NCBI GenBank assembly: GCA_016294075.1
Contig: JAEDCQ010000008.1
Coordinates: forward strand, 1 to 64,000
Direction: 5' to 3'
DNA length: 64,000 bases
Source of the DNA: Lachnospiraceae bacterium
Lineage (GTDB): Bacteria > Bacillota > Clostridia > Lachnospirales > Lachnospiraceae
The notes beneath the pieces were generated by a model. The model saw only the letters and a program-made list of their open reading frames with translations. It was not told where the DNA came from and did not search any database. This document shows positions 45,001 through 53,796 of this stretch, piece after piece (position 1 is the stretch's first letter; the number at the start of each line of letters is the position of its first letter). The position numbers and the translations under genes are program-made.

Positions 45001-45216
45001 ACCATGCGTAAGGATGCTGATTTTGAGGTAATGGACCATATCAAGGTATCTGTCCTTCAGAATAAGAAGCTTGCAGAAATTGTAAAGAAAAACGAAGAAA
45101 GCATTGCAACAAAGGTTTTGGCTGACAGCTTTGACTTTGATGCAGAGTATTCTGTTAAGAAAGAATGGAATGTTAACGGAGAAAGTGTTACAATTTCTAT
45201 TGAAAAACGAGTATGA
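42058..45216 (+). CDS. ileS: Isoleucyl-tRNA synthetase, type 2
   Basis: A 1052-residue class I synthetase. HIGH is at 55-58 and KMSKS at 603-607, with Zn-ligand-like Cys clusters (CEDC, CPKC) near 470-520. The length and AGWDTHGLPVELEVEK motif (type 1 usually has GWDCHGLP) assign it to the IleRS2 group, which is eukaryote-like and often insensitive to mupirocin. Editing CP1 and a longer C-terminal domain are present. AAAGGAAAA precedes the ATG. Transcription is controlled by the T-box. Confidence 0.95.
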   Translation: MYQKVDASLNFVDREKETCKFWQENKIFEKSMENRKDGPTYTFYDGPPTANGKPHIGHVLTRVIKDMIPRYRTMKGYMVPRKAGWDTHGLPVELEVEKLLGLDGKEQIEEYGLDPFIDKCKESVWKYKGMWEDFSGTVGFWADMNDPYVTYHDNFIESEWWALKEIWDKGLLYKGFKIVPYCPRCGTPLSSHEVAQGYKAVKERSAVVRFKVKDEDAHFLAWTTTPWTLPSNVALCVNPNETYVKVKAADGYTYYMAEALLDKVLGDLAEEDKPAYEVLESYKGTDLEYKEYEPLFACAGESAAKQHKKGHFVTCDNYVTMTDGTGIVHIAPAFGEDDAQVGRKYDLPFVQFVNGKGEMTEETPYSGKFVKDADPDVLVDLDKEGKLFSAPKFEHDYPFCWRCDTPLIYYARESWFIKMTAVRDDLVRNNKTVNWIPESIGEGRFGNWLENIQDWGISRNRYWGTPLNIWECEDCGHQEAIGSRAQLEEMSDNPAAKTVELHRPYIDEITCTCPKCGKTMKRVPEVIDCWFDSGAMPFAQHHYPFENKELFEAQFPAQFISEAVDQTRGWFYSLMAESTLLFNKAPFENVIVLGHVQDENGQKMSKSKGNAVDPFDALETYGADAIRWYFYINSAPWLPNRFHGKAVVEGQRKFMGTLWNTYAFFVLYANIDNFDATQYKLEYDKLSVMDKWLLSKMNTMVKLVDENLENYRIPEAARVLQDFVDEMSNWYVRRGRERFWAKGMEQDKINAYMTLYTALVTVSKAAAPMIPFMTEEIYQNLVRSLDKNAPESIHLCDFPAVDEAMIDKKLEEAMEAVLKIVVMGRACRNTANIKNRQPVGTMFVKAPFTLSDFYKEIIEDELNVKSVIFTEDVRDFTTYTFKPQLKTVGPKYGKHLGFIQKSLAALDGNSAMDDLKSNGAIVLDDNGTSISLAEEDLLITMVQKEGFVTEADNTVTVVMDTKLSEELIEEGFVYEIISKIQTMRKDADFEVMDHIKVSVLQNKKLAEIVKKNEESIATKVLADSFDFDAEYSVKKEWNVNGESVTISIEKRV

Positions 45217-45228
45217 TAAAAACACATG

Positions 45229-45255
45229 GAACACCTGGCAGCCTGTCAGGTGTTC
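45229..45255 (+). promoter_or_regulatory. Hairpin between ileS and glgP
   Basis: A perfect 9-bp stem GAACACCTG with CAGGTGTTC and a nine-base loop, 12 bp after the ileS stop. It lacks a T run, so it may be a processing or stability hairpin separating the two messages. Confidence 0.5.
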
Positions 45256-45285
45256 AAGTGGTATTTAAAGGAAGAGGAGAACATT

Positions 45286-47769
45286 ATGAAGAAAAAGGCG
45301 GCAATAGCTAGATTCGACAAGGAACTATTCAAACGCAGTGTCCTGTACAATGTTAAGACCTTATATCGTAAAACACTTGAGGAAGCGACTGAACAGCAGA
45401 TTTTTCAGGCAGTGTCTTATGCGATTAAAGATGTAATTGTGGATAGTTGGATGGATACGCAGAAAGCGTTTGAGGAAGAGGACCCGAAGATGGTTTATTA
45501 CATGTCCATGGAATTTTTGATGGGACGTGCTTTGGGAAACAACCTGATTAACCTGAAAGCTTATAAGGATGTGGAAGAGGCATTGGATGAGCTGGGTGTG
45601 GATTTGAATGTTGTGGAAGACCAGGAACCCGATGCCGCCTTAGGTAACGGAGGCTTGGGAAGATTGGCAGCATGTTTCCTTGATTCACTTGCGACACTTG
45701 GTTATGCCGCATACGGCTGCGGTATCCGTTATCGTTATGGTATGTTTAAGCAGCAGATTCGCGATGGTTATCAGATTGAAGTTCCGGATCATTGGCTGGA
45801 AAACGGCAATCCGTTTGAACTGCGTCGTCCGGAATATACAAAAGAAGTAAAATTCGGCGGATATATCCGTGTTTCCATGGATGAGAACGGAAGAAGCGTA
45901 TTTACACAGGAAAATTACCAGTCTGTGAAAGCGGTTCCTTATGATATTCCGATTGTGGGCTACGGTAACGGTATCGTGAATACCCTTCGTATCTGGGATG
46001 CCGAGCCGATAGAATGCTTCCAGTTGGATTCCTTTGACAAGGGAGATTACCAGAAAGCGGTTGAACAGGAAAATCTGGCACGTAATATTGTTGAAGTATT
46101 ATATCCGAATGACAATCATTATGCCGGAAAAGAATTACGTTTAAAACAGCAGTATTTCTTTATCTCAGCCTCCGTACAGGAAGCAGTGGCAAAATATATG
46201 CGTAAGCATGATGATGTGCGTAAATTATATGAAAAAGTTACATTCCAGCTAAACGATACACATCCTACTGTTGCGGTAGCAGAGCTCATGCGTATTTTAA
46301 TGGATGAATACGGCTTAACATGGGATGAAGCATGGGAGGTAACAACCAAAACCTGTGCTTACACAAACCATACCATTATGGCAGAGGCGTTGGAAAAATG
46401 GCCGATTGAACTGTTTTCAAGACTTCTTCCGCGTGTATATCAGATTGTGGAAGAAATCAACAGAAGATTTATTATTGAGATTGAAAGCCGCTATCCGTAT
46501 TCAACCGGTATTACACAGGAAAAAATCAAAAAGATGGCAATCATATACGACGGACAGGTCAAAATGGCGCATCTTGCCATTGTAGCCGGCTTCTCCGTAA
46601 ACGGTGTGGCAAGACTGCATACCGAGATTTTAAAAAATCAGGAATTGAAGGATTTCTACGAAATGATGCCGGAAAAATTCAACAACAAGACAAACGGTAT
46701 TACTCAGAGAAGATTTTTACTTCACGGCAATCCGCTTTTGGCTGATTGGGTAACGGCACATATCGGAGATGATTGGATTACGGATTTAAGCCATATAAAC
46801 CGTCTTAAGGTTTATGCAGACGATGAAAAATGCAGACAGGAGTTTATGAATATTAAGTATCAGAATAAGGTCCGTCTTGCAAAATATATTTTAGAGCACA
46901 ATGGTGTTACCGTTGACCCGCGTTCTATTTTTGATGTGCAGGTTAAGAGACTTCATGAATATAAGAGACAGCTTCTTAATATCCTTCATGTAATGTATCT
47001 TTACAATCAGATTAAAGAGCATCCGGAGATGGAGTTCTATCCGAGAACGTTTATTTTCGGGGCAAAAGCGGCAGCAGGCTACCGCAATGCCAAGCTGACG
47101 ATTAAACTTATTAATGCAGTTGCTGACGTAGTAAATAATGATGCTTCCATAAACGGTAAGCTGAAGGTTGTCTTTATTGAAAATTATCGTGTATCAAATG
47201 CAGAATGGATTTTTGCGGCCGCAGACGTTTCGGAGCAGATTTCAACTGCAAGTAAAGAAGCTTCCGGAACCGGTAACATGAAGTTCATGTTAAACGGTGC
47301 ATTGACACTGGGTACGATGGATGGTGCAAATGTTGAGATTGTGGAAGAAGTCGGAGAAGAAAATGCAATTATCTTCGGATTAAGCTCTGATGAAGTCATT
47401 GCTTATGAAAAGAATAAAAACTATAATCCGATGGATATCTTTAATAACGACCCGGAAATCCGTCAGGTATTAATGCAGCTTGTAAACGGCACATATGCAC
47501 CACAGGATGCGGAATTGTTCAGACCGCTGTATAATTCATTGTTAAATACAAAGGATACATCTGTAGCAGACAGATACTTTATCTTGAAGGATTTCCGTTC
47601 TTATGCGGATGCACAGAAGCGTGTGGAAGCCTTCTATAAGGATGAGACTGCATGGGCAAGAAGCGCAATCTTAAACGTGGCATGCAGCGGAAAATTCACG
47701 TCAGACCGTACGATTCAGGAATATGTAGATGATATCTGGCACTTAGATAAGGTGGTACTTAAAAAATAG
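45286..47769 (+). CDS. glgP: Glycogen/alpha-glucan phosphorylase
   Basis: An 827-residue GT35 enzyme that releases glucose 1-phosphate from glycogen or maltodextrin. The PLP-binding lysine is in EASGTGNMKFMLNG near residue 670, and DQEPDAALGNGGLGRLAACFLDSLA and FQLNDTHP mark the N-terminal half. ATG at 45286 has GGAAGAGGAG upstream; an ATG at 45226 would translate the hairpin. With glgC/glgD elsewhere in the window it forms the degradative arm of glycogen metabolism. Confidence 0.96.
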   Translation: MKKKAAIARFDKELFKRSVLYNVKTLYRKTLEEATEQQIFQAVSYAIKDVIVDSWMDTQKAFEEEDPKMVYYMSMEFLMGRALGNNLINLKAYKDVEEALDELGVDLNVVEDQEPDAALGNGGLGRLAACFLDSLATLGYAAYGCGIRYRYGMFKQQIRDGYQIEVPDHWLENGNPFELRRPEYTKEVKFGGYIRVSMDENGRSVFTQENYQSVKAVPYDIPIVGYGNGIVNTLRIWDAEPIECFQLDSFDKGDYQKAVEQENLARNIVEVLYPNDNHYAGKELRLKQQYFFISASVQEAVAKYMRKHDDVRKLYEKVTFQLNDTHPTVAVAELMRILMDEYGLTWDEAWEVTTKTCAYTNHTIMAEALEKWPIELFSRLLPRVYQIVEEINRRFIIEIESRYPYSTGITQEKIKKMAIIYDGQVKMAHLAIVAGFSVNGVARLHTEILKNQELKDFYEMMPEKFNNKTNGITQRRFLLHGNPLLADWVTAHIGDDWITDLSHINRLKVYADDEKCRQEFMNIKYQNKVRLAKYILEHNGVTVDPRSIFDVQVKRLHEYKRQLLNILHVMYLYNQIKEHPEMEFYPRTFIFGAKAAAGYRNAKLTIKLINAVADVVNNDASINGKLKVVFIENYRVSNAEWIFAAADVSEQISTASKEASGTGNMKFMLNGALTLGTMDGANVEIVEEVGEENAIIFGLSSDEVIAYEKNKNYNPMDIFNNDPEIRQVLMQLVNGTYAPQDAELFRPLYNSLLNTKDTSVADRYFILKDFRSYADAQKRVEAFYKDETAWARSAILNVACSGKFTSDRTIQEYVDDIWHLDKVVLKK

Positions 47770-47800
47770 TGAGACAATGACCGCAAGGAGGAGTAATCAG

Positions 47801-50089
47801 ATGGTTTCATTGATGGAAACAGGCGCATATCTTGTTAACGGGACAGAAATCGTACCGGAAACAGCAGATGCGGCGGCTCTTATTAAGAGCAAAACAGGAT
47901 TAGATGTCGTAAAAGAAGAGGCATTAAAGAATACAATTGCTTATGGCATTTTGAAAAGCCATAATACATCCGATAACATGGACAAGTTAAGAATCAAATT
48001 TGACAAATTGACTTCCCATGACATTACCTTTGTAGGTATTATCCAGACGGCGCGGGCTTCAGGACTTGAGAAGTTCCCGATTCCGTATGTATTAACCAAC
48101 TGTCACAATTCACTTTGTGCGGTAGGGGGTACAATTAATGAAGATGACCATATGTTTGGTCTTACATGTGCAAAAAAATACGGCGGCATTTATGTTCCGC
48201 CTCATCAGGCAGTGATTCACCAGTTTGCAAGGGAAATGCTTGCGGGCGGCGGTAAAATGATACTTGGTTCTGACTCTCATACACGTTACGGAGCTCTGGG
48301 TACTATGGCAATGGGCGAAGGCGGACCGGAACTTGTAAAACAGTTATTAAACCAGACATATGATATTGACAGACCGGGAGTTGTCGGTATTTACCTGACA
48401 GGAGAGCCGATGCATGGCGTAGGCCCTCAGGACGTTGCAATTGCTCTGATTGGTGCTGTTTTTGCAAACGGTTATGTAAAGAATAAAGTATTGGAATTTG
48501 TCGGACCGGGTGTTGCCGCCTTAAGCGCGGATTTCCGTATCGGAATCGATGTTATGACAACAGAGACAACATGTCTTTCTTCTATCTGGCAGACAGATGA
48601 GGAAATTGAAAAATTCTATGAAATTCATGGAAGAAAAGAAGATTATGCGCTTCTTACACCGGGACAGGTGGCTTATTATGATAAGTTCATTACAATTGAC
48701 CTTTCTGCCATTAAGCCGATGATAGCCATGCCGTTCCACCCAAGCAATGCGTATACGATTGAAGAGGTGAATGCAAACCTCACGGATATCCTTCATGAAG
48801 TAGAGGAAAGAGCAAAGGTAAGCTTCGGAGATAAGATTGAGTATTCTCTGCAGGATAAAATTCGTAACGGTAAATTATATGTAGACCAGGGCGTTATTGC
48901 AGGTTGTGCAGGCGGCGGATTTGAAAACATCTGTGCAGCGGCAGACATCTTAAAAGGACATTACATTGGTGCAGATGAATTCACATTGAATGTATATCCG
49001 GCTTCCACTCCGATTTATATGGAATTAATGAAGAACGGATGCGCAGCAACACTCCTTGAAACCGGTGCCATCTTAAAAACAGCATTCTGCGGGCCATGCT
49101 TCGGTGCAGGCGATACACCGGCTAATAATGCATTCAGTATCCGCCATTCAACAAGAAACTTCCCGAACAGAGAAGGCTCTAAGATTCAGAGCGGACAGAT
49201 TGCTTCCGTTGCGCTTATGGATGCACGTTCCATTGCGGCAACCGCAGCAAATAAGGGGTATTTAACACCGGCTACTGATTTTGACGGTAGATTTGAGACA
49301 TATCAGTATCATTTTGACGAGAAGATTTATGCAAACCGTGTATTTGATTCTAAGGGTGTGACAGATTCGTCTGTAGAAATCAAATTCGGTCCGAACATTA
49401 AAGACTGGCCGGCGATGAGTGAGCTTCCGAATAACTTAGTGCTTCGTGTTGTTTCCGAAATTCATGATCCGGTTACAACAACAGATGAATTGATTCCTTC
49501 TGGTGAGACATCTTCTTACCGTTCCAATCCGTTAGGGCTTGCTGAGTTTACATTATCCAGAAAAGACCCGGAATATGTAGGGCTTGCAAAGGATATGCAG
49601 AAAGCACAGACGGCTCTTATGGAAAATAAGGACGTATTTGCCGCTAAACCGGAATTAAAAGAGGTTGTAGAAACAATTGAAAAAGAATTTCCGGGGGCAA
49701 GAGCAGAGGGAATCGGCTATGGTTCCACTATCTTTGCCGTGAAACCGGGGGATGGCTCAGCACGAGAGCAGGCTGCAAGCTGCCAGAAGGTATTAGGCGG
49801 ATGGGCAAATATCGCAAATGAATATGCGACAAAGAGATACCGCTCCAACCTGATTAACTGGGGCATGCTTCCGCTCCTTATTAAAGAGGGAGACCTTCCG
49901 TTTGAGCGGTTAGACTATATTTTCCTTCCGGATATTCGTAATGCAGTGGAAGAAAAAGCAGATGTTATAAAGGCTTATTGTGTTGCTGACGGTAGTCTGA
50001 AAGCATTTGAAATGACACTGGGAGACTTGACAAACGAGGAACGTCAAATTATCTTGGATGGTTGTTTGATTAACTACAATAGAGTCTGA
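47801..50089 (+). CDS. Aconitase-family hydratase, YbhJ type
   Basis: A 762-residue protein of the aconitase superfamily, closest in length and layout to the uncharacterised E. coli YbhJ. The three iron-sulfur Cys are Cys369 (AGCAGGG), Cys430 and Cys433 (CGPC), matching the spacing of aconitase Cys358, 421 and 424. The GSDSHTRYGALGTMAMGEGGPE segment is conserved and a C-terminal swivel domain (about 560-762) is present. AAGGAGG lies 9 nt before ATG at 47801. Its substrate is unknown. It follows glgP by 31 bp, so may share a transcript. Confidence 0.82.
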   Translation: MVSLMETGAYLVNGTEIVPETADAAALIKSKTGLDVVKEEALKNTIAYGILKSHNTSDNMDKLRIKFDKLTSHDITFVGIIQTARASGLEKFPIPYVLTNCHNSLCAVGGTINEDDHMFGLTCAKKYGGIYVPPHQAVIHQFAREMLAGGGKMILGSDSHTRYGALGTMAMGEGGPELVKQLLNQTYDIDRPGVVGIYLTGEPMHGVGPQDVAIALIGAVFANGYVKNKVLEFVGPGVAALSADFRIGIDVMTTETTCLSSIWQTDEEIEKFYEIHGRKEDYALLTPGQVAYYDKFITIDLSAIKPMIAMPFHPSNAYTIEEVNANLTDILHEVEERAKVSFGDKIEYSLQDKIRNGKLYVDQGVIAGCAGGGFENICAAADILKGHYIGADEFTLNVYPASTPIYMELMKNGCAATLLETGAILKTAFCGPCFGAGDTPANNAFSIRHSTRNFPNREGSKIQSGQIASVALMDARSIAATAANKGYLTPATDFDGRFETYQYHFDEKIYANRVFDSKGVTDSSVEIKFGPNIKDWPAMSELPNNLVLRVVSEIHDPVTTTDELIPSGETSSYRSNPLGLAEFTLSRKDPEYVGLAKDMQKAQTALMENKDVFAAKPELKEVVETIEKEFPGARAEGIGYGSTIFAVKPGDGSAREQAASCQKVLGGWANIANEYATKRYRSNLINWGMLPLLIKEGDLPFERLDYIFLPDIRNAVEEKADVIKAYCVADGSLKAFEMTLGDLTNEERQIILDGCLINYNRV

Positions 50090-50109
50090 TTATTAAATAC
50101 AGATTAAAC

Positions 50110-50143
50110 AAATGGGGCTTCTGCAAAGACAGAAGTCCCATTT
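50110..50143 (+). terminator. Terminator after the aconitase-family gene
   Basis: A 14-bp stem AAATGGG-G-CTTCTG with CAGAAG-T-CCCATTT (one G-T pair), a six-base loop and a T-containing tail. Confidence 0.75.
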
Positions 50144-50312
50144 ACTATAAAGTTTTTAAAAATATTGCCGATATATCAAGTACAAGCGAAGGCCGCGCTT
50201 AAAATTTGAGCCACGGATGGCATATGTCAGGACAGGAGGTTCGGACACATGCTATTTTTTTGTCCTTTTTGGTTCACGGACGATGATAAGAGGGGTGGAG
50301 AAAGGAGCTTTA

Positions 50313-51461
50313 TTGATTATTAATTCCTCAAATGTAGGAATGGAATCTGCCAGAACATATCGTTCTAGTACAACAAGGAAGTTATCTCTGTCCGCAAATG
50401 CTGTTATGTATTCTTTTGCGGATAATGCGTTAGGAAATCAGGAACTGCCCGGAGGTAATTCGGAAGAGTTGTTAGAAACAGGCAGGGAAAATGCCGACGC
50501 AGCTGAGAAACAAACGAAAGAAAATACCAATGCAACAGAAAAACAGGCAAAAGAGGATGCAATGGCAAAATTAAAGAGCACATCCTCATCTGCTATCGAC
50601 AGAATCCGCGAAATTTCCAATGGGTCAGAAACAAAATCGATTGAACGCATCAGACAAAGATGTATTTTATACTTATGGGAGTTGTTTTTTGGTAAAGAAC
50701 GGGCATCCAGAATGTCCGAAGACTATGCTTTTGAAGAAAGCGGTGTAGAACTTGCGCAGCCGCGTGAATTAAAGGTAATACAGCTTTCTGCAACGGAAGA
50801 GTACTCTTTTTCTGAAACCGAAACAATGGATTTTTCTACAACCGGAACGGTCAAAACCGCAGACGGCCGCGAAATTTCGTTTCATATGAATGTCGGAATG
50901 AGCCGTAGCTTTTCAGAGTATTATAAAAGAGAGGGCATAGAAATTGCGGCAATGTGTGACCCACTTGTGATTAATCTGGATGATAATGTGGTTGGTCTTT
51001 CCGATCAGAAATTTTTCTTTGATTTGGATGCGGACGGAACGGAAGAAGAAATTTCTACGTTGGAAACCGGCAATGCATTCCTTGCACTTGACCGAAATCA
51101 GGATGGAAGAATAAATGACGGTTCGGAACTGTTTGGCGCAAAGAGCGGAGACGGGTTTGGAGAGCTTGCAGTCTTTGATGAAGACGGGAATGGCTGGATT
51201 GATGAAAATGATTCCGTGTTTGAAAAATTAAAAATCTGGATAAAAGATGATTCCGGAGAAGATAAGCTGTACACCCTAAAGGAAAAGGGGTTAGGTGCAA
51301 TTTATCTCGGAAGTGCATCTACCGATTATACACTACGTTCCGACACAACATTACAGGTTAACGGTGCAATCCGCAGAAGCGGTGTGTTCCTATATGAAAA
51401 TGGTATGGCGGGAAGTATTGCCCATGTAGATATAGCAAAACGTGCATACGAGAGCGCGTAG
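50313..51461 (+). CDS. EF-hand-like calcium-binding repeat protein, unknown role
   Basis: I do not know this 382-residue protein by function. Start chosen is TTG at 50313 (AAAGGAG 5 nt upstream), giving MIINSSNVGMESARTYRS; ATG at 50217 and 50283 lack ribosome sites. A Lys/Glu/Ala coiled segment (about 58-90) is followed by acidic repeats: DLDADG near 237, DRNQDGRIND near 260 and DEDGNGWIDEND near 289, which resemble EF-hand/RTX-associated calcium loops. No signal peptide is seen, so location is uncertain. It precedes an M23-like sporulation protein. Confidence 0.7.
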   Translation: MIINSSNVGMESARTYRSSTTRKLSLSANAVMYSFADNALGNQELPGGNSEELLETGRENADAAEKQTKENTNATEKQAKEDAMAKLKSTSSSAIDRIREISNGSETKSIERIRQRCILYLWELFFGKERASRMSEDYAFEESGVELAQPRELKVIQLSATEEYSFSETETMDFSTTGTVKTADGREISFHMNVGMSRSFSEYYKREGIEIAAMCDPLVINLDDNVVGLSDQKFFFDLDADGTEEEISTLETGNAFLALDRNQDGRINDGSELFGAKSGDGFGELAVFDEDGNGWIDENDSVFEKLKIWIKDDSGEDKLYTLKEKGLGAIYLGSASTDYTLRSDTTLQVNGAIRRSGVFLYENGMAGSIAHVDIAKRAYESA

Positions 51462-51545
51462 TGAAATTGAAATTTTTATTTTAAAAACATCTGCATAAAG
51501 TTATCCCTTACGGAAAAACTATCTTTATAGAATGGAGGGATAATA

Positions 51546-52328
51546 ATGCGAAATCGACACAATCCAAAAAAGGAAAAATTTATTATGCTGGCTTCCAGCC
51601 TGCTTGTTTTATCTGCCCTGACTCTTACAGGAGTATATGTAAAAGAAAGAACGCGTATTCAGAATGAAAATTCTGCAAAGCTGTCAAAGGCAGAAACGGA
51701 AGAGGAAACCGAACAGAAAGCGGAAAACAGCTCACCTGTGAATGTGGGAACTGCCGTTAATCCGGGTGTAAAGGAAGATGCGCTTGAAAGCGATTTCGGG
51801 AGCTATCAGAGCCGTATAGAGGTTGAAAAAGAAAAAACGGAGAATACGCCTGATTCTAAATCTGCAGTGGAGGAAGAAACAAAGAAAACCTCCGTTTCAG
51901 CTCCAACACTTTCTTTCTCACAGGAGGAAGGCCTGATATGGCCGATTGTAGGAAAAGTGCTGATTAATTACAGCATGGATAAAACGGTTTATTTTCCGAC
52001 CTTAGAGCAGTATAAATATAATCCTGCAATTATGATTTCCGCTACAGAGGGAGAAAATATTTCCGCAGCGGCAGACGGAAGAGTCAACAGTGTATTTCAT
52101 GATGCCCAATTTGGAAATTGTATCAGTGTAGACCTTGGAGACGGCTTTGAGATTACCTACGGACAACTGGGTAATATTTCGTTTAAAGAAGGCGACTACA
52201 TGCAAGCAGGTGATATTATCGGAACGGTAGCATCACCTACAAAGTATTTTTCCAAAGAAGGACCAAACGTGTATTTTAAATTAACAAAAGATGGGGAACC
52301 ATGCGACCCATTAAACCGCATGTCATAA
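51546..52328 (+). CDS. SpoIIQ-like membrane-anchored M23/LytM protein
   Basis: A 260-residue protein with one membrane helix (about 13-34), a low-complexity Glu/Lys linker to about 135, and an M23/LytM domain (GLIWPIVGKVLINY onward). The usual HxH zinc motif (HLHFE) reads NVYFKL, and the first His region GRVNSVFHD is changed, so it is likely non-catalytic. That resembles Bacillus SpoIIQ, which bridges forespore and mother cell with SpoIIIAH. ATGGAGGGA precedes the ATG. No spoIIIA genes are in the window, so the role is by analogy. Confidence 0.72.
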   Translation: MRNRHNPKKEKFIMLASSLLVLSALTLTGVYVKERTRIQNENSAKLSKAETEEETEQKAENSSPVNVGTAVNPGVKEDALESDFGSYQSRIEVEKEKTENTPDSKSAVEEETKKTSVSAPTLSFSQEEGLIWPIVGKVLINYSMDKTVYFPTLEQYKYNPAIMISATEGENISAAADGRVNSVFHDAQFGNCISVDLGDGFEITYGQLGNISFKEGDYMQAGDIIGTVASPTKYFSKEGPNVYFKLTKDGEPCDPLNRMS

Positions 52329-52397
52329 AAGATTGTATCTTTACCGTAAATTCTGATGTGTTATAATGATAGAAAGAATTTCGGAGGATGCAGAAAA

Positions 52398-53738
52398 TTG
52401 GAAAGAAGAGTCTGGCTGTTTTACATTTTTATATGTTGTCTGTTTTGCCCGGCCTGCGTGACTTCGCAGGATAAGTCAGAACCGGTTTCAACGGTTCCTT
52501 TGGAGCAGGACACATTGGAAATGGAGCCGGACTTTTCTTATGAGATAACAGAGCAGCTTCCTCATATTCTGGTTGACCAAACGGGATATCAGAGTATGGA
52601 TAAAAAGATTGCTTTTTTTTATGGAAATGAGTTGGAGGAAAACTTTGAGATTCGGAATGAGAAAACGGAGGAAACAGTATATACCGGGCTGCTTCATAAA
52701 GTAAAGGAGGAAGACGGAAAAACTCTTTACAGCGGTACCTTTACTGATTTTACGAAGGAAGGATGTTATTATCTGCATCACAATAAAATCGGAGATTCCT
52801 ATGCTTTTTCAATAGAAAAAAATATTTACTCCCGTCAGTATACGGATTTAAATAAGATGCTCCTTAAACAGGAACATGAAAATGTCGGCAGTCTCGCCTA
52901 TATGCTTGCCAATTGCATGTTTATTAAAGAAATGTTTCAGGATGCATGGATAAATGCTTCCTTTATTCATACGAAAACCGCACTGCTTTTAAATTCACAG
53001 GATGCAAAAACCGGTGCATTTTATAGTGAGATATTGACGGAACCGGTAGCTTTTGAAACATATGAGGGCACGATATCGCTGTCAACAACAGCGCAGATGG
53101 CCGGTGTTCTGGCACAATACTCCTATATATACAGAGAAGACAAAGATACTCTTTTAGCCGGGCAATGTTTACAGGCGGCGCAGAAAGCATATCGGTATGT
53201 AGAAAAATATCGTGACAATACGGATACGGATGCATGGTATTTTGCAGCCGTTCAGCTATATCGTGCAACAGGGCAGTATAAATACCGTAATGCGATTAGG
53301 GAGTATGATACACTTTCTGAGGAATCACGAAGCAGTACACCTCAGGGATATACAATGCTTGCCGATTTTACATATCTCGCAACGCCTTATGCTACGGATT
53401 ATAAAAGATGTACCGGACTTTTAGATGCCTATATCGAGAGAGCACAGAATATTTCAGCAAATTCTTTCAGAGAGAACTTTTACGTTCCGTCAAATATTGA
53501 TACAATGAGTAATAAAGAGATTTTGGATGATATGTTTGTGCTGGGTGTGGTAAATCATGTGCTTTCAGGGCAGGAATATGCCGGTATTCAGAAAAATTAT
53601 ATTCATTACTTATCCGGTATAAACAGAAAGTGTAAAAACTATTTGTCAAAGGATATTGTGTTCTCGGAAACCGATAAGGGAAATGAATGGTCGGATGCGG
53701 TTGAATTATTAGTAATTTACAGTAATCTTTATTCATAA
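52398..53738 (+). CDS. GH9-like lipoprotein pseudoenzyme with CelD_N domain
   Basis: A 446-residue putative lipoprotein (lipobox-like LFCPAC, Cys20). Residues about 56-140 fit the Ig-like cellulase N-terminal domain (ILVDQTGYQSMDKKIAFF). Residues about 150-446 follow the GH9 alpha barrel: SLSTTAQMAGVLAQYSYIY with CLQAAQKAYRYVEKY, TDAWYFAAVQLYRATG, and YLSGINRK at the LLGRN position. The DAGD catalytic motif is absent and the loops between LLGRN and the terminal GNEW (Glu430) are missing. TTG at 52398 has GGAGG 10 nt upstream. It likely binds rather than cuts glycan. Confidence 0.68.
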   Translation: MERRVWLFYIFICCLFCPACVTSQDKSEPVSTVPLEQDTLEMEPDFSYEITEQLPHILVDQTGYQSMDKKIAFFYGNELEENFEIRNEKTEETVYTGLLHKVKEEDGKTLYSGTFTDFTKEGCYYLHHNKIGDSYAFSIEKNIYSRQYTDLNKMLLKQEHENVGSLAYMLANCMFIKEMFQDAWINASFIHTKTALLLNSQDAKTGAFYSEILTEPVAFETYEGTISLSTTAQMAGVLAQYSYIYREDKDTLLAGQCLQAAQKAYRYVEKYRDNTDTDAWYFAAVQLYRATGQYKYRNAIREYDTLSEESRSSTPQGYTMLADFTYLATPYATDYKRCTGLLDAYIERAQNISANSFRENFYVPSNIDTMSNKEILDDMFVLGVVNHVLSGQEYAGIQKNYIHYLSGINRKCKNYLSKDIVFSETDKGNEWSDAVELLVIYSNLYS

Positions 53739-53796
53739 TAATAAAAACAAAGCTCAGCGTAAAGATTAACATAAAGAGAAAGGTTTGGTTAGTATT

